Below, one piece after another: positions 1 through 9,400 of a stretch of DNA of 64,000 bases; the first letter of the stretch is position 1; every line of letters begins with the position of its first letter. The stretch covers positions 100,053-164,052 of the forward strand of contig MNCI01008330.1 in NCBI GenBank assembly GCA_015680685.1. Direction: 5' to 3'. This DNA is from Gnetum montanum. Its lineage: Eukaryota; Streptophyta; Gnetopsida; Gnetales; Gnetaceae. The notes under the pieces were generated by a model. It ran no database searches. It was given only the letters and a program-made list of their open reading frames with translations, and was not told the DNA's origin. A program made the position numbers and the translations under genes.

Positions 1-940
1 GGTTAAAACTTGTGACACATGTCAGCGTCACGTGAATCTCATACACATGTCACCTACAGAATTACATACAACGCAGATAACATGGCCATTTCAGCGATGG
101 GGACTAGACATTATAGGCCCCATCACGCCGAAATCGCCCGCAGGTCATAACTTCATTATTACCGCTACTGAGTATTTTACAAAGTGGGTAGAGGCTGTTC
201 CCCTGTGGAAGATCACGTCTCAACAGATTTTCCATTTTATCCTGGACAATCTAGTAACCAGATTTGGTCTCCCGATGACTATCGTGACCGACAATGGGCC
301 ATAGTTTAGTAGCACGGAAACCAAATCCTTCTGTGATAACCTGGGTATTAGACAATCTTTTTCCTCCCCCTATTACCTGCAAGCGAATGGTCAAGCTGAA
401 GCAACGAACAAAGTGATCATCAATTTGCTCAAGAAGATGCTCGATGGCAACAAAAGGTGGTGGCACGAACAGATCCTCTATGTGCTATGGGCGTATCGTA
501 CTACCTGTAGGACGGCCACGGGTAGTACACCCTATAGTCTAGTTTACGGGTCTGAAGCAGTGCTGCCTCTCGAGTTGCAAATTCCTTCTCTGAGAATGAT
601 CCTCTCCACGGTTATAAATGAGGCTCAACACACCGAGTATCGGATCACGGATCTGGATTCAGTAGAAGAGAAGCGGATATAGGCTCTTGACACGATTGAA
701 AGATATCAAGACAAACAGAGACAGAAACATCGACACAACCTTCAACAGCGCCCGATCAAGAAAGGAGATCTAGTTCTCAAGGCTGTGCGTGAACCAGTAG
801 GCAAGTTCTCTACAAACTGGGAAGGCCCTTTCTTAGTGGTTGATGCGTACAATAACGGAGCATTCAAGTTAGCAGACGTCAACGACAATGAATTACCAAA
901 CCCTGTAAATCATGTGTATTTGAAGCGGTATTACATTTAG
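1..940 (+). pseudogene. Tat-1 integrase C-terminal half (decayed)
   Basis: This is the 3' end of a Ty3/gypsy pol gene; integrase inserts the element cDNA into the host chromosome. One frame runs from base 2 to a terminal TAG at 938-940. It begins in the last cysteines of the zinc-binding domain (CDTCQRH), then shows the catalytic-core landmarks WGLDIIGP (first Asp), TDNGP (second Asp), and a third-acid region ANGQAEATN, followed by the C-terminal WEGPFLVV and NHVYLKRYY. Two in-frame TAG codons, at 302-304 and 680-682, lie where relatives have glutamine, fitting CAG-to-TAG decay. There is no frameshift. The three catalytic acids are still present, but the stops make it non-functional unless suppressed. 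Confidence 0.93.
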
Positions 941-984
941 CAGCATCTACAGTATCAACAACAGGTATGACAATACACATTCAC

Positions 985-1460
985 TACGATGCTAAACTGG
1001 CAACCACCGTCTGATACGACGCTAAACTGGCATTCCCTGCACGCGTCCGCCACGACGCTAAACTGGCAATATTCGTCCGCTATGAGGCTAAACTGGCAAG
1101 TTGCAACCGTCCGCTATGATGTAAAACTGGCAATGTTGTATAGGTCCGCCAAGACGAAAAACTGGCATCTTTTGCACATGTCTGCCACGACGTTAAACTG
1201 GCAAAGGTAAGTAGCCGTCTGCTGGGACGTAAAACCAGCACAGCTCTGTCCTTAGGTCATGACACGAAACTGACATCCACAGCATGGTCTGCTGAGACCA
1301 TAAATCAGACACGCCACCGTCCACTACGACGTAAAACTAGCATTTCTTGGTCTGCCCGGACTTTAAACTGGGACCATGGTCTGCTGGGACTTAAAACTAG
1401 TAATGACAGTCTACCAGGACTTAAAATTGGGACTTACAGACTACTACCATGTAAATCAAG
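985..1460 (+). repeat. Tat-1 3' UTR tandem array, core GCTAAACTGGCA
   Basis: Just after the pol stop a degenerate array begins, with about a dozen copies of a roughly 30-40 bp unit. The clearest cores, GCTAAACTGG, start at 991, 1021, 1057 and 1087. Later copies are GTAAAACTGG (1121), GACTTAAACTGG and GGACTTAAAACTAG, joined by TCCGCYAYGAC or GTCTGCTGGGAC linkers. Hypervariable tandem repeats in this position are known for Tat-lineage elements and can seed satellites. The reverse complement of the Tat-2 array at 21146-21505 uses the same core and the same TCTGCTGGGAC linker. Confidence 0.85.
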
Positions 1461-2540
1461 TGAGCGTGATCATCTCTGTATAGTTGCACGATAAACGAGG
1501 TGGGATACTGGGACAGTCCCAGCGTCGCCAACTCACCGGCATCCTACTGATTCCTCGGATAAGCTGAGAGGCATCTTACTGATCCCTCGGAGATGCCGCC
1601 ACTGCGCCCACTGCAATGGTGGTACCTCTGAGAGTTTAGTCTCACCATCCGGAGCCCCGACGCAATCCTCGACGACAGCGACCTTGGTGACCTCCGCCGA
1701 TCATCGCTATCGGATGCCAGCTTCGCAAATTCATCTAGCTGGTTCCCTATACAACCAGTTAGTTGCACTGTGTCTGATGTCTTTTGGCAAAGATGTGTTG
1801 GGCCAATCGTCAGGATTGGCGGCTCCGCCCTCATGCTCCAGCTCCTTCTTCATAGCCCAATCTCTCTATCTCACATCAAACGACGCTCGTTTCGACAACC
1901 TCGCCTTTTATTCGCATGAGCAATGGTGTCCGCTGTTTTTCTTTTGTGGTTGCAGGTTACTTGTTTCGAGGATGTCATTCAAATATGCGTTCACCTGAGC
2001 GGTGAAGAGCAACAGCGTCTTGAGATGGCTGCTTAGGTTTGCCTGACCACCTAGATCTGCATGCCTATACCTCTCATAATCCCACCCTTAGCTCTTATCT
2101 CGTTTCGTCCCTACCACCCGCTTCCTGTACGCAAAAGCTACGTACGCAAGTATCTATTTTCCGCACTCACACTAGCAGAGATATCGCAGAAGTGATGCAC
2201 CGTGCTCCTTTTGGAAGCATTTCTGCTATAATCGGTGACAGAGAGATCTCAGGCTGATGCGCTACGCTCGTCTGAAAGCATTCCTGTTGACATACATGTG
2301 CGTATGTTTCTACGCACTCAGTAAGCGTATTCCATACTCCTACCATCCTGATTCATTTTACGTCTTCTCTGACCCTGTTTCCTACTGTGTCATTCTATCT
2401 CCCATTCCCTCCAGCTTTGCTCTTCCATGTTGACAGGGCAATCCTTGAGTAGCCATGGATGGACACTGTTCTTGCTTCTACCAATCTGATGTTTCGTATT
2501 CTTTGTCGACGTCTTTCGGGCAAGCCCTCCTATCATCAAC
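1461..2540 (+). other. Tat-1 3' untranslated region, no gene seen
   Basis: This 1.1 kb lies between the array and the polypurine tract. Short open frames occur on both strands (for example 1684-1998 plus, 1544-1834 minus), but none shows a recognisable domain or a counterpart frame in Tat-2. I treat it as non-coding element sequence. Confidence 0.6.
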
Positions 2541-2553
2541 AAAGAGGGGCCAT
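2541..2553 (+). other. Tat-1 polypurine tract
   Basis: AAAGAGGGGCCAT immediately precedes the LTR start TGAAACACC at 2554. Tat-2 has the same arrangement on the minus strand (AAAGAGGGGCCAG then TGAAACACC, ending at 19734). The tract primes plus-strand DNA synthesis in reverse transcription. Confidence 0.85.
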
Positions 2554-2714
2554 TGAAACACCGTGAAAATTGCGAGTCGACCTCAGGCAAAGATCCACAA
2601 TTCAGGCAAGGGCGCATGTCAGAATTCCAGAAGGGAGAATAAGACAGAGCAACACTAAGAGGCGCGTAGCATCAAGTCCTCAACTTCTTATGCAAATTCC
2701 TAATCTTACTATGT

Positions 2715-3220
2715 TTTCTCTGTTTACGCTATATCACGCGACGTAGCGTAATGGCGCTTAGCGTGATTCTGTTTAAACATAGTTCGGCATCAGAAGGCTA
2801 GTTACTTCGGCATAGGGAGAATCTTGAGCAGCGTAATATGCGACTTCTTGTATATTTTTCTAAGTCTTTTGTTCAAGGTTAGGTTTACGCTCTGTTACGC
2901 ACGGCAGCGTGATGAGCTCCAAAACAGTCAAAGGCAAAGTCTAAGAAAGTGCGATTGCTCATCATACGCTCATCATGCAACGTAGCGTATCACATCGTAT
3001 TGCATCACCAAGCTAGCCATCGTTTACGCTTCATTACGCACGGCTGCGTAAGCAAGCGTAAAACAGCTTGAATCCATTGCTTCCATGTTATGTTACGCTC
3101 GTGCATGCAACGCAGCGTGAATAAGCGTAATATAACTCAAAGATAGTTGAAACATGCTCGACGTGCATCTATTCTTTACACGCACAATACGCAAATAAGC
3201 GTATTGTGCGTAGTCATGAA
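2715..3220. promoter_or_regulatory. Cluster of TACGC...GCGTA palindromes in Tat-1 U3
   Basis: At least five inverted repeats of the type TTACGC...GCGTAA occur upstream of the TATA box, around 2725-2775, 2886-2915, 3022-3062, 3087-3130 and 3175-3212. Examples include TACGC-N-CGACGTAGCGTA and CAATACGC...GCGTATTG. Position in U3 suggests a promoter-proximal role, but the sequence alone does not show what binds. Confidence 0.6.
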
Positions 3221-3309
3221 ATCTGACACAAAATGGTCAAGCCAACAGTACCTGAAACATTCGGGACACATGTCATCAGGGTTGCGTCTTTTCCACAGGA
3301 TGTCGTAGC

Positions 3310-3322
3310 CTATAAATACCCC
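3310..3322 (+). promoter_or_regulatory. Tat-1 LTR TATA box
   Basis: CTATAAATACCCC is inside the LTR. The same string, reverse-complemented, is near 18453-18465 and 35772-35785 in the two Tat-2 LTRs. It probably marks the U3/R transition, with transcription starting about 30 bases downstream. Confidence 0.8.
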
Positions 3323-4114
3323 AATTGACAAAGATACAAGGGTGGGCAAAATCAAAGAAGCAAAGGCATTTTTTTTCAGAGCACGGGAGCACTTATCACT
3401 TTTGAGTAGAGATACAGAGAGCAGCACTTTGGCAATTGTTGACAATATCACCTTACAGTAGAAATAGAGCACTGTTTGCGTGAGCATCAACAACAAGAGT
3501 AATCGTTCTTTGGAGAAGACGCAATTTTCTCCATCAGCGACCACTGGCCGTCCTAAGCAGAAACTACCTAAGGCGAAAGAAGCAGATCCAAGATCATGGG
3601 ATCATCTTGCACGGTTCGCAGGCTTTATTGGTCAGAAACAGTTGATCGATAGACATCAGAGCTTGACCTTCCTTGCATCCCAGCTTTAGCCCACGAGGTA
3701 GACCGGACTTCCATTTGGACAGTTTTCTTGTTGTTTTGTGCTTGCTTTACATCCAGTAATCGGGGTCTCCCCAGTGTAACGAGACATATAAAATATACAT
3801 CTTTCAAGTCAAAGCATAGATCTTGAAACTACATGTTTCTCTTGTGTTAGCCTCTTCTTATCGTGTTTAGCGTTATCATCGTTACAATTTGTCTACGTCG
3901 TTTTCCCCTCATTTTTTGTGATTCCTCGAATCAGATCGTTCCATGAGATATTCATCGGTTTACTAATTAGTAAGTCCCTATCTGATCGAAAAGACCATTC
4001 AGGGTGCCACGGATTCGTTTTTCCAGCATAGCCCCCGCACGGATTCATGGTTAAAACTGTGTACGCGGGATTTGGTTTGGTATTTTCCAGCTGCCGACGT
4101 TTTCCATCGTTACA

Positions 4115-5340
4115 CATGGCAACATCCAAGGGTTCATGATTACCCTACTTCCATCCTTGGATCTGCTTACATAAGTTGGACACTCTGGAGTACGTTTGGT
4201 ATTTATCATTAAACAATTCTAGCATTGTACTCCACCTCCTAATGGTTTCCAGCTCTAAAGACTGGTACCAACTTTCTGCTTCTTTTATGAGTGTCCTATG
4301 GAATAACTTTAACTTCTGCCACTCGTTTTCAATATTTTTCAAGGTGTAGGCATCGTGGAATGCCTATAAGTAGTTTTGCAGATCAGCATTGTATCCCCCT
4401 TCAAATTGTGGAATATTATTCATGTCTAGTCTCTTGATCTAACTATCTTTTTGGTGCCTTGTAGGTATGCTCACAGCCTCCGTAATGTCTAACATACTCC
4501 AGGTTGCTAGTAGGGTTTCATCATGCTCATCTCTCTCATGAAATTATTGATGCCTACATGGTTCCCTACTTTCCCTTCTTTCATGGCTTGATTCTCTTGA
4601 ATTCCCTCGTCCTCGCTCTCAACTCTCTCGTCGAGGTATCTCATTTTTCTTACCCTTATCCTCACCATTGTTCTCTTTGTGAATGCATACTGATGTGGAA
4701 GGAGAGGGTGAATGGTGTAATGAAGGGGAAGAAGAAGGTGAACCATCACCATGATGATGTTTCTTACCTTCTCTTTGGTGGCTATGGCCCCAATCGTGAT
4801 GATGATCAGATTTCCCGCCTTTGTCATGTGTTTGTGTTCCCTCATCAAACACTTGGTGTTCATGGGAATCAGAACCAGGGTTGTGAATTGTAGAGCATAG
4901 GTTCTAATACCCTACCTCCTCACTCTTGTGAGGAGGGGTAACATCATTTTGTGGAAAATCTATTGAAATAGGTTCACCACCCTTGATTTCGCTTATGATA
5001 GGTGAACCGCTATGGGGCCCCTTGCCCTTCAACTATGTATTGTAGCTCTCCTGCCGCGAGTCCCTTAGACGTTGTGCTGCTATGGGATGATAATCCCTTA
5101 TGTCATAATCTTCTGCAATGTATTCAGCATATAATTCCATCATGCCTATTTATGTAAGAGCACGAAGGATCATGTTAGGGACTGCCTGATCTGGGGGTAA
5201 CACTATGTTACCTTGCAAGTCTCGCCAATGCAGTTGTTCATCCTAATGGAGGATAAAAGTAAAATCAGGTATATACTCATCATGATAAGTATATACCACT
5301 TGATACTATTGAGGAACTGGCGGTTCTTGGTTACATGTGT
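4115..5340 (-). pseudogene. Ath-A gag (decayed, 3' end cut by Tat-1)
   Basis: Gag forms the intracellular particle that packages element RNA. The N-terminal part near 5340-5220 reads EYIPDFTFILH and aligns with the Ath-C gag start next to the N gap. A His/Ser-rich low-complexity stretch follows near 4852-4619. The most conserved piece is 4342-4145, with NEWQKLKLF, ESWYQSLE, RRWSTMLELFNDKYQ and VSNLCKQI, which matches Ath-C at about 61380-61160. Stops and frame changes separate the pieces, so this is a pseudogene. The final homologous bases (ATGGCAACATCCAAGGG, 4116 onward) match Ath-C at about 61125, showing an exact junction with Tat-1. Confidence 0.85.
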
Positions 5341-5533
5341 TAGACTACCAACGGTCTCTTGTGTGATCCCTAGGTGGTGAAGTGCTTTTATGAGAAGAAG
5401 AATACATTGGTATCTTGTCAGTGTGCTATTGACCGTTGTTTAATTTTTCTTCTGATTAACCCTAAGGGTTTTTTTAAGCTTCCCAACAATGTGAATTCTC
5501 TCCTATGTTCTACTTAGTGCACAAACAACTTAG

Positions 5534-5551
5534 TCCCCAGAAACGGCGCCA
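5534..5551 (-). other. Ath-A primer binding site (tRNA-Asp type)
   Basis: The minus strand reads TGGCGCCGTTTCTGGGGA one base after the LTR end ACTCATCA. It is complementary to the 3' end of a tRNA, TGG pairing with the CCA tail, and is the Athila-style site. Confidence 0.9.
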
Positions 5552-5552
5552 A

Positions 5553-6378
5553 TGATGAGTGGCGAGGTACCCCAACACTCAATCATATGAATACGAGCGT
5601 TACAAGCGCGATCCGGTCGAACTCCGCAGACTAAGTGCCTACATGCCTTATGGAACACTTAAGGTTAATAGTTCGTTTTCTTCCCAGAATTACTTATATT
5701 TGTCATGGTTGTATGGTTAAGTAAGCTTGAGGTATGTGATTTTTATGTCTTTTATCTTTTATCGCCTATGCTAATGAAGGAAAGGATGAAGAGACTAAGT
5801 AACTAACTTTAACTAACTAAGTTCTAATGCCTAGCATCAGTATCCATTACCACTTGGCGTTCACACCATGAACCAATGCAACCTTCTGGGATTACCAAAC
5901 ACTATTCGTTACTAGGATTACCAAGCATAACGCATGTGCTAGAAGCGGTCGTACTGAATGCACTTAACTAGGAGAGAAGGGTTGAGAGAGATTTAATTAA
6001 CTAATAAAGCATTCAAAAAATGAATAATAAATAACAATAATTAAAGTCCTATTTAGCTTAGTCCATGCACTACAAGGTTTATCCAAAAGTTTGTCTTTAT
6101 TTCTGTACACAAACTTTTGATCAGGTACAATATTTTCTCAAATAAAGGTCCATTCACTTTGGGACTCCTACTGTGGGCACATGGAAATTACTCTAACTCT
6201 AGAATGGAAGAACTACAAGAGTTTGGCTAAGGTCTAGATCTAGATGGTGAAACAAGGGAGAGTGGCCTATTATTTATAGATTTGGCGATGCACTGCGATA
6301 TCACGTATGTGATATCGTAGGGGAATACACGATATCGTGGGGGATGCGATATCACGTATGTGATATCGCATCCCATCA
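5553..6378 (-). repeat. Ath-A 5' LTR (826 bp)
   Basis: In plus coordinates it begins TGATGAGTGGCGAGG and ends CATCCCATCA. The same start occurs in the LTRs at 45299 (TGATGAGTGG) and 53509 (TGATGAATGGCGAGG). A minus-strand TATA box, TCTATAAATA, is at 6271-6280. The U3 end (6285-6370) holds repeated CGATATCACG/CGTGATATCG inverted repeats. The right flank is array sequence of Tat-F. Confidence 0.9.
6285..6370. repeat. GATATC inverted repeats at the LTR tip
   Basis: GCGATATCACGTATGTGATATCG occurs twice (about 6296 and 6348, in two slightly different forms), with ACACGATATCGTGGGG between. Ath-C's 5' LTR has a comparable cluster at 63090-63178. These are short palindromes placed at the outer end of U3. 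Confidence 0.7.
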
Positions 6379-6384
6379 ATAGTT

Positions 6385-6490
6385 GCTACCAATTTTAGGG
6401 CATGATGGAACATAAGGTATTTGCAAGTTTTAGCCCATGGTAGGCCATCATGTTTTTTCCAGTTTAAGACCATGGTGGGCCATACAATAA
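6385..6490 (-). repeat. Tat-F array remnant, AGTTTWAGRCCATGGTGGGCC
   Basis: Three copies spaced about 38 bp apart are visible on the plus strand: CAATTTTAGGGCATGATGG, CAAGTTTTAGCCCATGGTAGGCC and CCAGTTTAAGACCATGGTGGGCC. The unit is the same as in the Tat-2 array at 30833-31105 and lies at the same place relative to the protease. Confidence 0.72.
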
Positions 6491-6734
6491 AGGAAAACAT
6501 AAAAATGTTTATGTATTTTTTCAAGTTTTAAAATTTTGATAATGTTTTTTGTCTTTTAATAAACATAAAAGAAGGATTTGAAAGTAAAAATGCAAAACCA
6601 AAGTAAACTCTAGGCTATAAGTAAATCCAACTTTGACATAAAATAAAGGTAAAATATAAACTAGGCTATAAGGCTCTAAGTACATATGGTTACATGGTCC
6701 TAGGTACATGGGGCAAGAAAGCTATAGGAACATA

Positions 6735-7127
6735 TCATTTGTGCAAATGTTTTCTAATCTTTGAGAGATTAGGAAATGTGTACCATTTATTTTGCACAAG
6801 CTTATATTCCCCATCTCCTTTGCTAAGGATGTTAAAAGGGAGCTTCCCCCATGATGCATCAACAAGTTCATGATTGTTAACATTGGCCTCTTTTGCTACT
6901 TTGGGCTCTTCAACTTTGTGACTAGTGATTGGAATTTCTTTCTGAAACTTCACTTCAAATTCCTATTCTACATCAATGTTGTTAACTACTAGGGGAACTA
7001 CACTATCATCATGGATAATTATTTTACCTTCCTCATAAGGTAGTAAATTTCTTGGTGGATAGGTGAAGACATAGCTTATGATTGAGCTTGTCAAGGTCTT
7101 CCTAGGATAAGATTGAATCCCAGTGTT
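6735..7127 (-). pseudogene. Tat-F protease region, 3' segment
   Basis: Downstream of the protease core the minus strand encodes a stretch with YPPRNLLPYEEGK and IIIHDDSVVPLVVNNIDVE, matching Tat-2 at about 31560-31680 (SSPIH, YVGREVVIHGNEV). A further open frame at 6953-6735 (VEEPKVAKE, WYTFPNLSKIRK) continues it. Joined across the solo LTR, the frame continues from 9046 without loss, which shows the LTR insertion split one coding region. Confidence 0.7.
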
Positions 7128-7132
7128 TCTTC

Positions 7133-9040
7133 TATAATGGTGGAAAATGTCGATGGCTAGAACACCAAGGTCCATGGGTGCACAACCTAACCTCGAATCC
7201 ACATGAGGGACTATTGGAGGCAAAGACAGGATGCCTTGAATGATCTGGCCAATTCAACAGGGACTTACCAAAAGCAACAAGGGTGCAACATGGTTAGCTA
7301 CGATGCCGATGCGAGATGGTGTTGAGGGTATAGGTGGTGTTTGTGGTGTTTATGGTGTTAACGGTATCGATGGTGTCAAGTGTAGTCATAGGTGCCTAAG
7401 GAGGGTTAAGCATAGTCAAAATTTTTAGTGAAGTGGGTGGCATCAATGCTTGTAAGCCATCACTCAAGCATAGTTTTAGATGCAATTATACGGTAAAACA
7501 ACAAAAAATACAATTAAAGTATGAAAAATGAAATGAAAGAGAGAGAAAAGTGGAACACCACCTCAAATGGGGTTGAGTGTAGTTAATACCAAAAGAGGTT
7601 AGAAGGTACATGGCGTACAATAGGCACAATGAATAGCATAGTCACAATCTCTAAGGTATCTAGCCATAAATACTAATGTTTCACTGAGGTGTTTGCATCT
7701 ATTAGGTTGGCCACTGTGGTGTATCATTGGCTACAATGTTCTATTAGGCTATGGAGGTCTATGGTGGCTTGCAACTTTGCCTCTTCTTGGTTCACCAAAC
7801 CTAATCACTCCTTAGATTTGCCAACCCTGAAAACTTTGAGGGTGTAGGTATTTATAGGTTCAAGATTAGCAAAAAATGTGGGATGAATACCATGTGGAAA
7901 AGGGAACAATTGAGACTATGCTTAGCGTAGTTGCTATTCATGTGGTGTACTAATGGGCATAGTGGTGTCATGCTTTATTATGCTCTACCAGACTCTACGA
8001 GACTATGAAACTATGACTATGCTGCCAACCACATGTGTGTGCCAAGAAGACAGTAGGGTACCTAAAAAATGCAAGCTAGAGACTATGCTCTATAGGACTA
8101 CACTCTCCATGGTCTACATGGGGTTAAGTGTAGTTACAATCTCGGGGAAAAGGGGATATAGAAAATAAATATCTTATCAACTACACTTTCCAAAGGTGAT
8201 TTGATTGCATTCTAGAGCTAAATTAAGTGTTGTTGCTATTGCTAAGACTATTCTAGATGACTACACTCTCTATGAGAGGCTAACTACACTTTAGGTTAGG
8301 GGAGAGCATAGTCTCAATGCTAGTGAAATCTGTGAGAAAATGGATTTTTTGCAAACTATGCTCTCCACAGGAGGCTATCTATGCTTCCAACTAGGGGTGA
8401 GCATAGTCCCAAGACTTGTCAACACTTGTGAAAACTTGCTTCCTACTAACTATGCTTTATATGAGAGGTTGACTACACTCTCAACTAGGGTTGAGTGTAG
8501 TCTCAACACTTAGCCAAAACTACAAAAGAATGGCCTTTGTGTTGACTATGCTCTCCACAAGAGGCTAACTACACTCTCCACTAGGGAAGAGCATAGTCTC
8601 AACACTTAGAAAAAATTTGCAAAAATTGGTCTTCATGTTAACTATACTCTTTATGAGAGGCTTACTACACTCTCAACTAGGGTTGAGCATAGTATCAACA
8701 CTTAGCTAGAACTGTGAAAGAATAGACTTTGTGCTAACTACACTCTCCACAAGAGGCTAACTACACTCTTCACTAGGGTTGATTATAGTCTTAAAACTTA
8801 GCCAAAACTGTGAAAGAATGGCCTTTGTGCTGACTACGCTCTCCACGAGAGGCTACCTACGCTTTGATCTAGGGGAAAGCATAGTCTTAGCACTTAGAAA
8901 AAATCTACAAAACCTAGCCTTCATGTTGATTATGCTCTCTAGAAAAGGTTAACTATGCTCTCAACTAGGGTTGAGCGTAGTCTCAACACTTAGCCAAAAC
9001 CACAGTCAAGATGCCATAGCTTAGATTTGGTGGTATTACA
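7133..9040 (-). mobile_element. LTR-G: solo Tat-type LTR (1.9 kb) with perfect target duplication
   Basis: The plus-strand ends are TATAATGGTGG (TG to TA at the tip) and GGTGGTATTACA. Its first 150 bases align with the U5 ends of the Tat-2 LTRs (GAACACCAAGG, GGGACTTA). A minus-strand TATA box lies at 7847-7858. The bases on each side, TCTTC at 7128-7132 and TCTTC at 9041-9045, form a perfect 5-bp duplication. No internal region is present, so this is a solo LTR left by LTR-LTR recombination. It interrupts the Tat-F protease. Confidence 0.9.
8080..9005. repeat. 96-bp tandem repeat inside LTR-G
   Basis: About nine copies of a 93-97 bp unit. The landmark GAGGCTAACTACACTCT (or variant) recurs at 8276, 8371, 8464, 8561, 8657, 8753, 8849 and about 8945. 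Each unit contains an inverted repeat of the type ACTACACTCTCAACTAGGG followed by TTGAGTGTAGT, and the spacer ACACTTAGCCAAAACTGTGAAAGAATGGCC. It occupies the U3 side of the LTR, where the Tat-1 and Tat-2 LTRs carry TAGCGTAGC palindromes. Confidence 0.88.
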
Positions 9041-9045
9041 TCTTC

Positions 9046-9400
9046 GACCACAAAAAAGTTTTTTGTCAAGCGGAATTATTCCCCTACCACAAAATCTAAG
9101 GAGATGGAGCATTTGATAGCAACCCACTATCCGTTGAAGGATTTAAGAGATGAAGTTGTTGCATGTTGCATTTGTTTTATTAGGTTCAAATGCTCAACAA
9201 TGGTGTAAGGTATAACAATTTTTTCTATCCCATCATCAACATGCATCTTGTGGACTTTATATTGTCCTATCCATATATTTATGAAGAGGGGTTTCTTGGT
9301 TATTTTTATCATTCCAGGGGTTTGTCTTAATTTCATAGTTGTGAAACACTACTGATGTTCATCTCACTTCCCTAGATGAAGAAGGTGCCATTACCTCATG
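9046..9400 (-). pseudogene. Tat-F protease core (decayed)
   Basis: This is a retroviral-type aspartic protease, which cleaves the element polyprotein. The minus frame at 9336-9127 reads KPLFINIWIGQ, then HVDDGIEKIVIP with the active-site motif DDG at about 9229-9237, then EHLNLIKQM. Tat-2 has the same segment with VDDGATTNFIP. The usual Ala/Ser after Gly is Ile here. The frame is interrupted after the core and continues as FFVVEE up to the LTR-G junction. Confidence 0.8.

Larger units (their letters stand above)
1..4114 (+). mobile_element. Tat-1: Ty3/gypsy Tat-type retrotransposon, 3' half
   Basis: The order on the plus strand is integrase, tandem array, non-coding 3' UTR, polypurine tract and 3' LTR, as expected for the 3' half of a Tat-lineage element. 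The 5' half lies left of the window. The last base of the LTR (TTACA at 4110-4114) is followed immediately by sequence that aligns with Athila-type gag at 61125 onward, so the element is inserted in Ath-A. The integrase aligns closely with that of Tat-2 on the opposite strand (21518-22639), and LTR start, TATA box and LTR end match Tat-2. It keeps more CpG and has fewer stops than the other elements, which suggests it is one of the younger insertions here. Confidence 0.9.
2554..4114 (+). repeat. Tat-1 3' LTR (1.56 kb)
   Basis: It starts TGAAACACCGTG and ends CCATCGTTACA, giving TG...CA ends. A TATA box, CTATAAATACCCC, lies at 3310-3322, and the Tat-2 LTRs contain the reverse complement of the same motif. 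The last 150 bases (from about 3985) align with the U5 end of the Tat-2 LTRs, including AAGTCCCT, GCACGGAT and the terminal CAGCTG region, which fixes the boundary. The U3 part carries a cluster of TACGC/GCGTA inverted repeats, listed separately. Confidence 0.9.
4115..6378 (-). mobile_element. Ath-A: Athila-type Ty3/gypsy element, 5' part
   Basis: Reading on the minus strand from 6378 leftwards there is a 5' LTR, a primer binding site TGGCGCCGTTTCTGGGGA, a leader and the gag region, cut by the Tat-1 insertion at 4114/4115. The layout and sequence match Ath-C (LTRs at 53509 and 63184, gag 60500-62298). The primer site TGGCGCCGTT...GGGGA is the form typical of Athila elements, complementary to a tRNA-Asp 3' end. 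Confidence 0.88.

Noticed and set aside
989-1210. Plus-strand frame with repeated TLNWQ
   Set aside because: Produced by the Tat-1 array after the pol stop.
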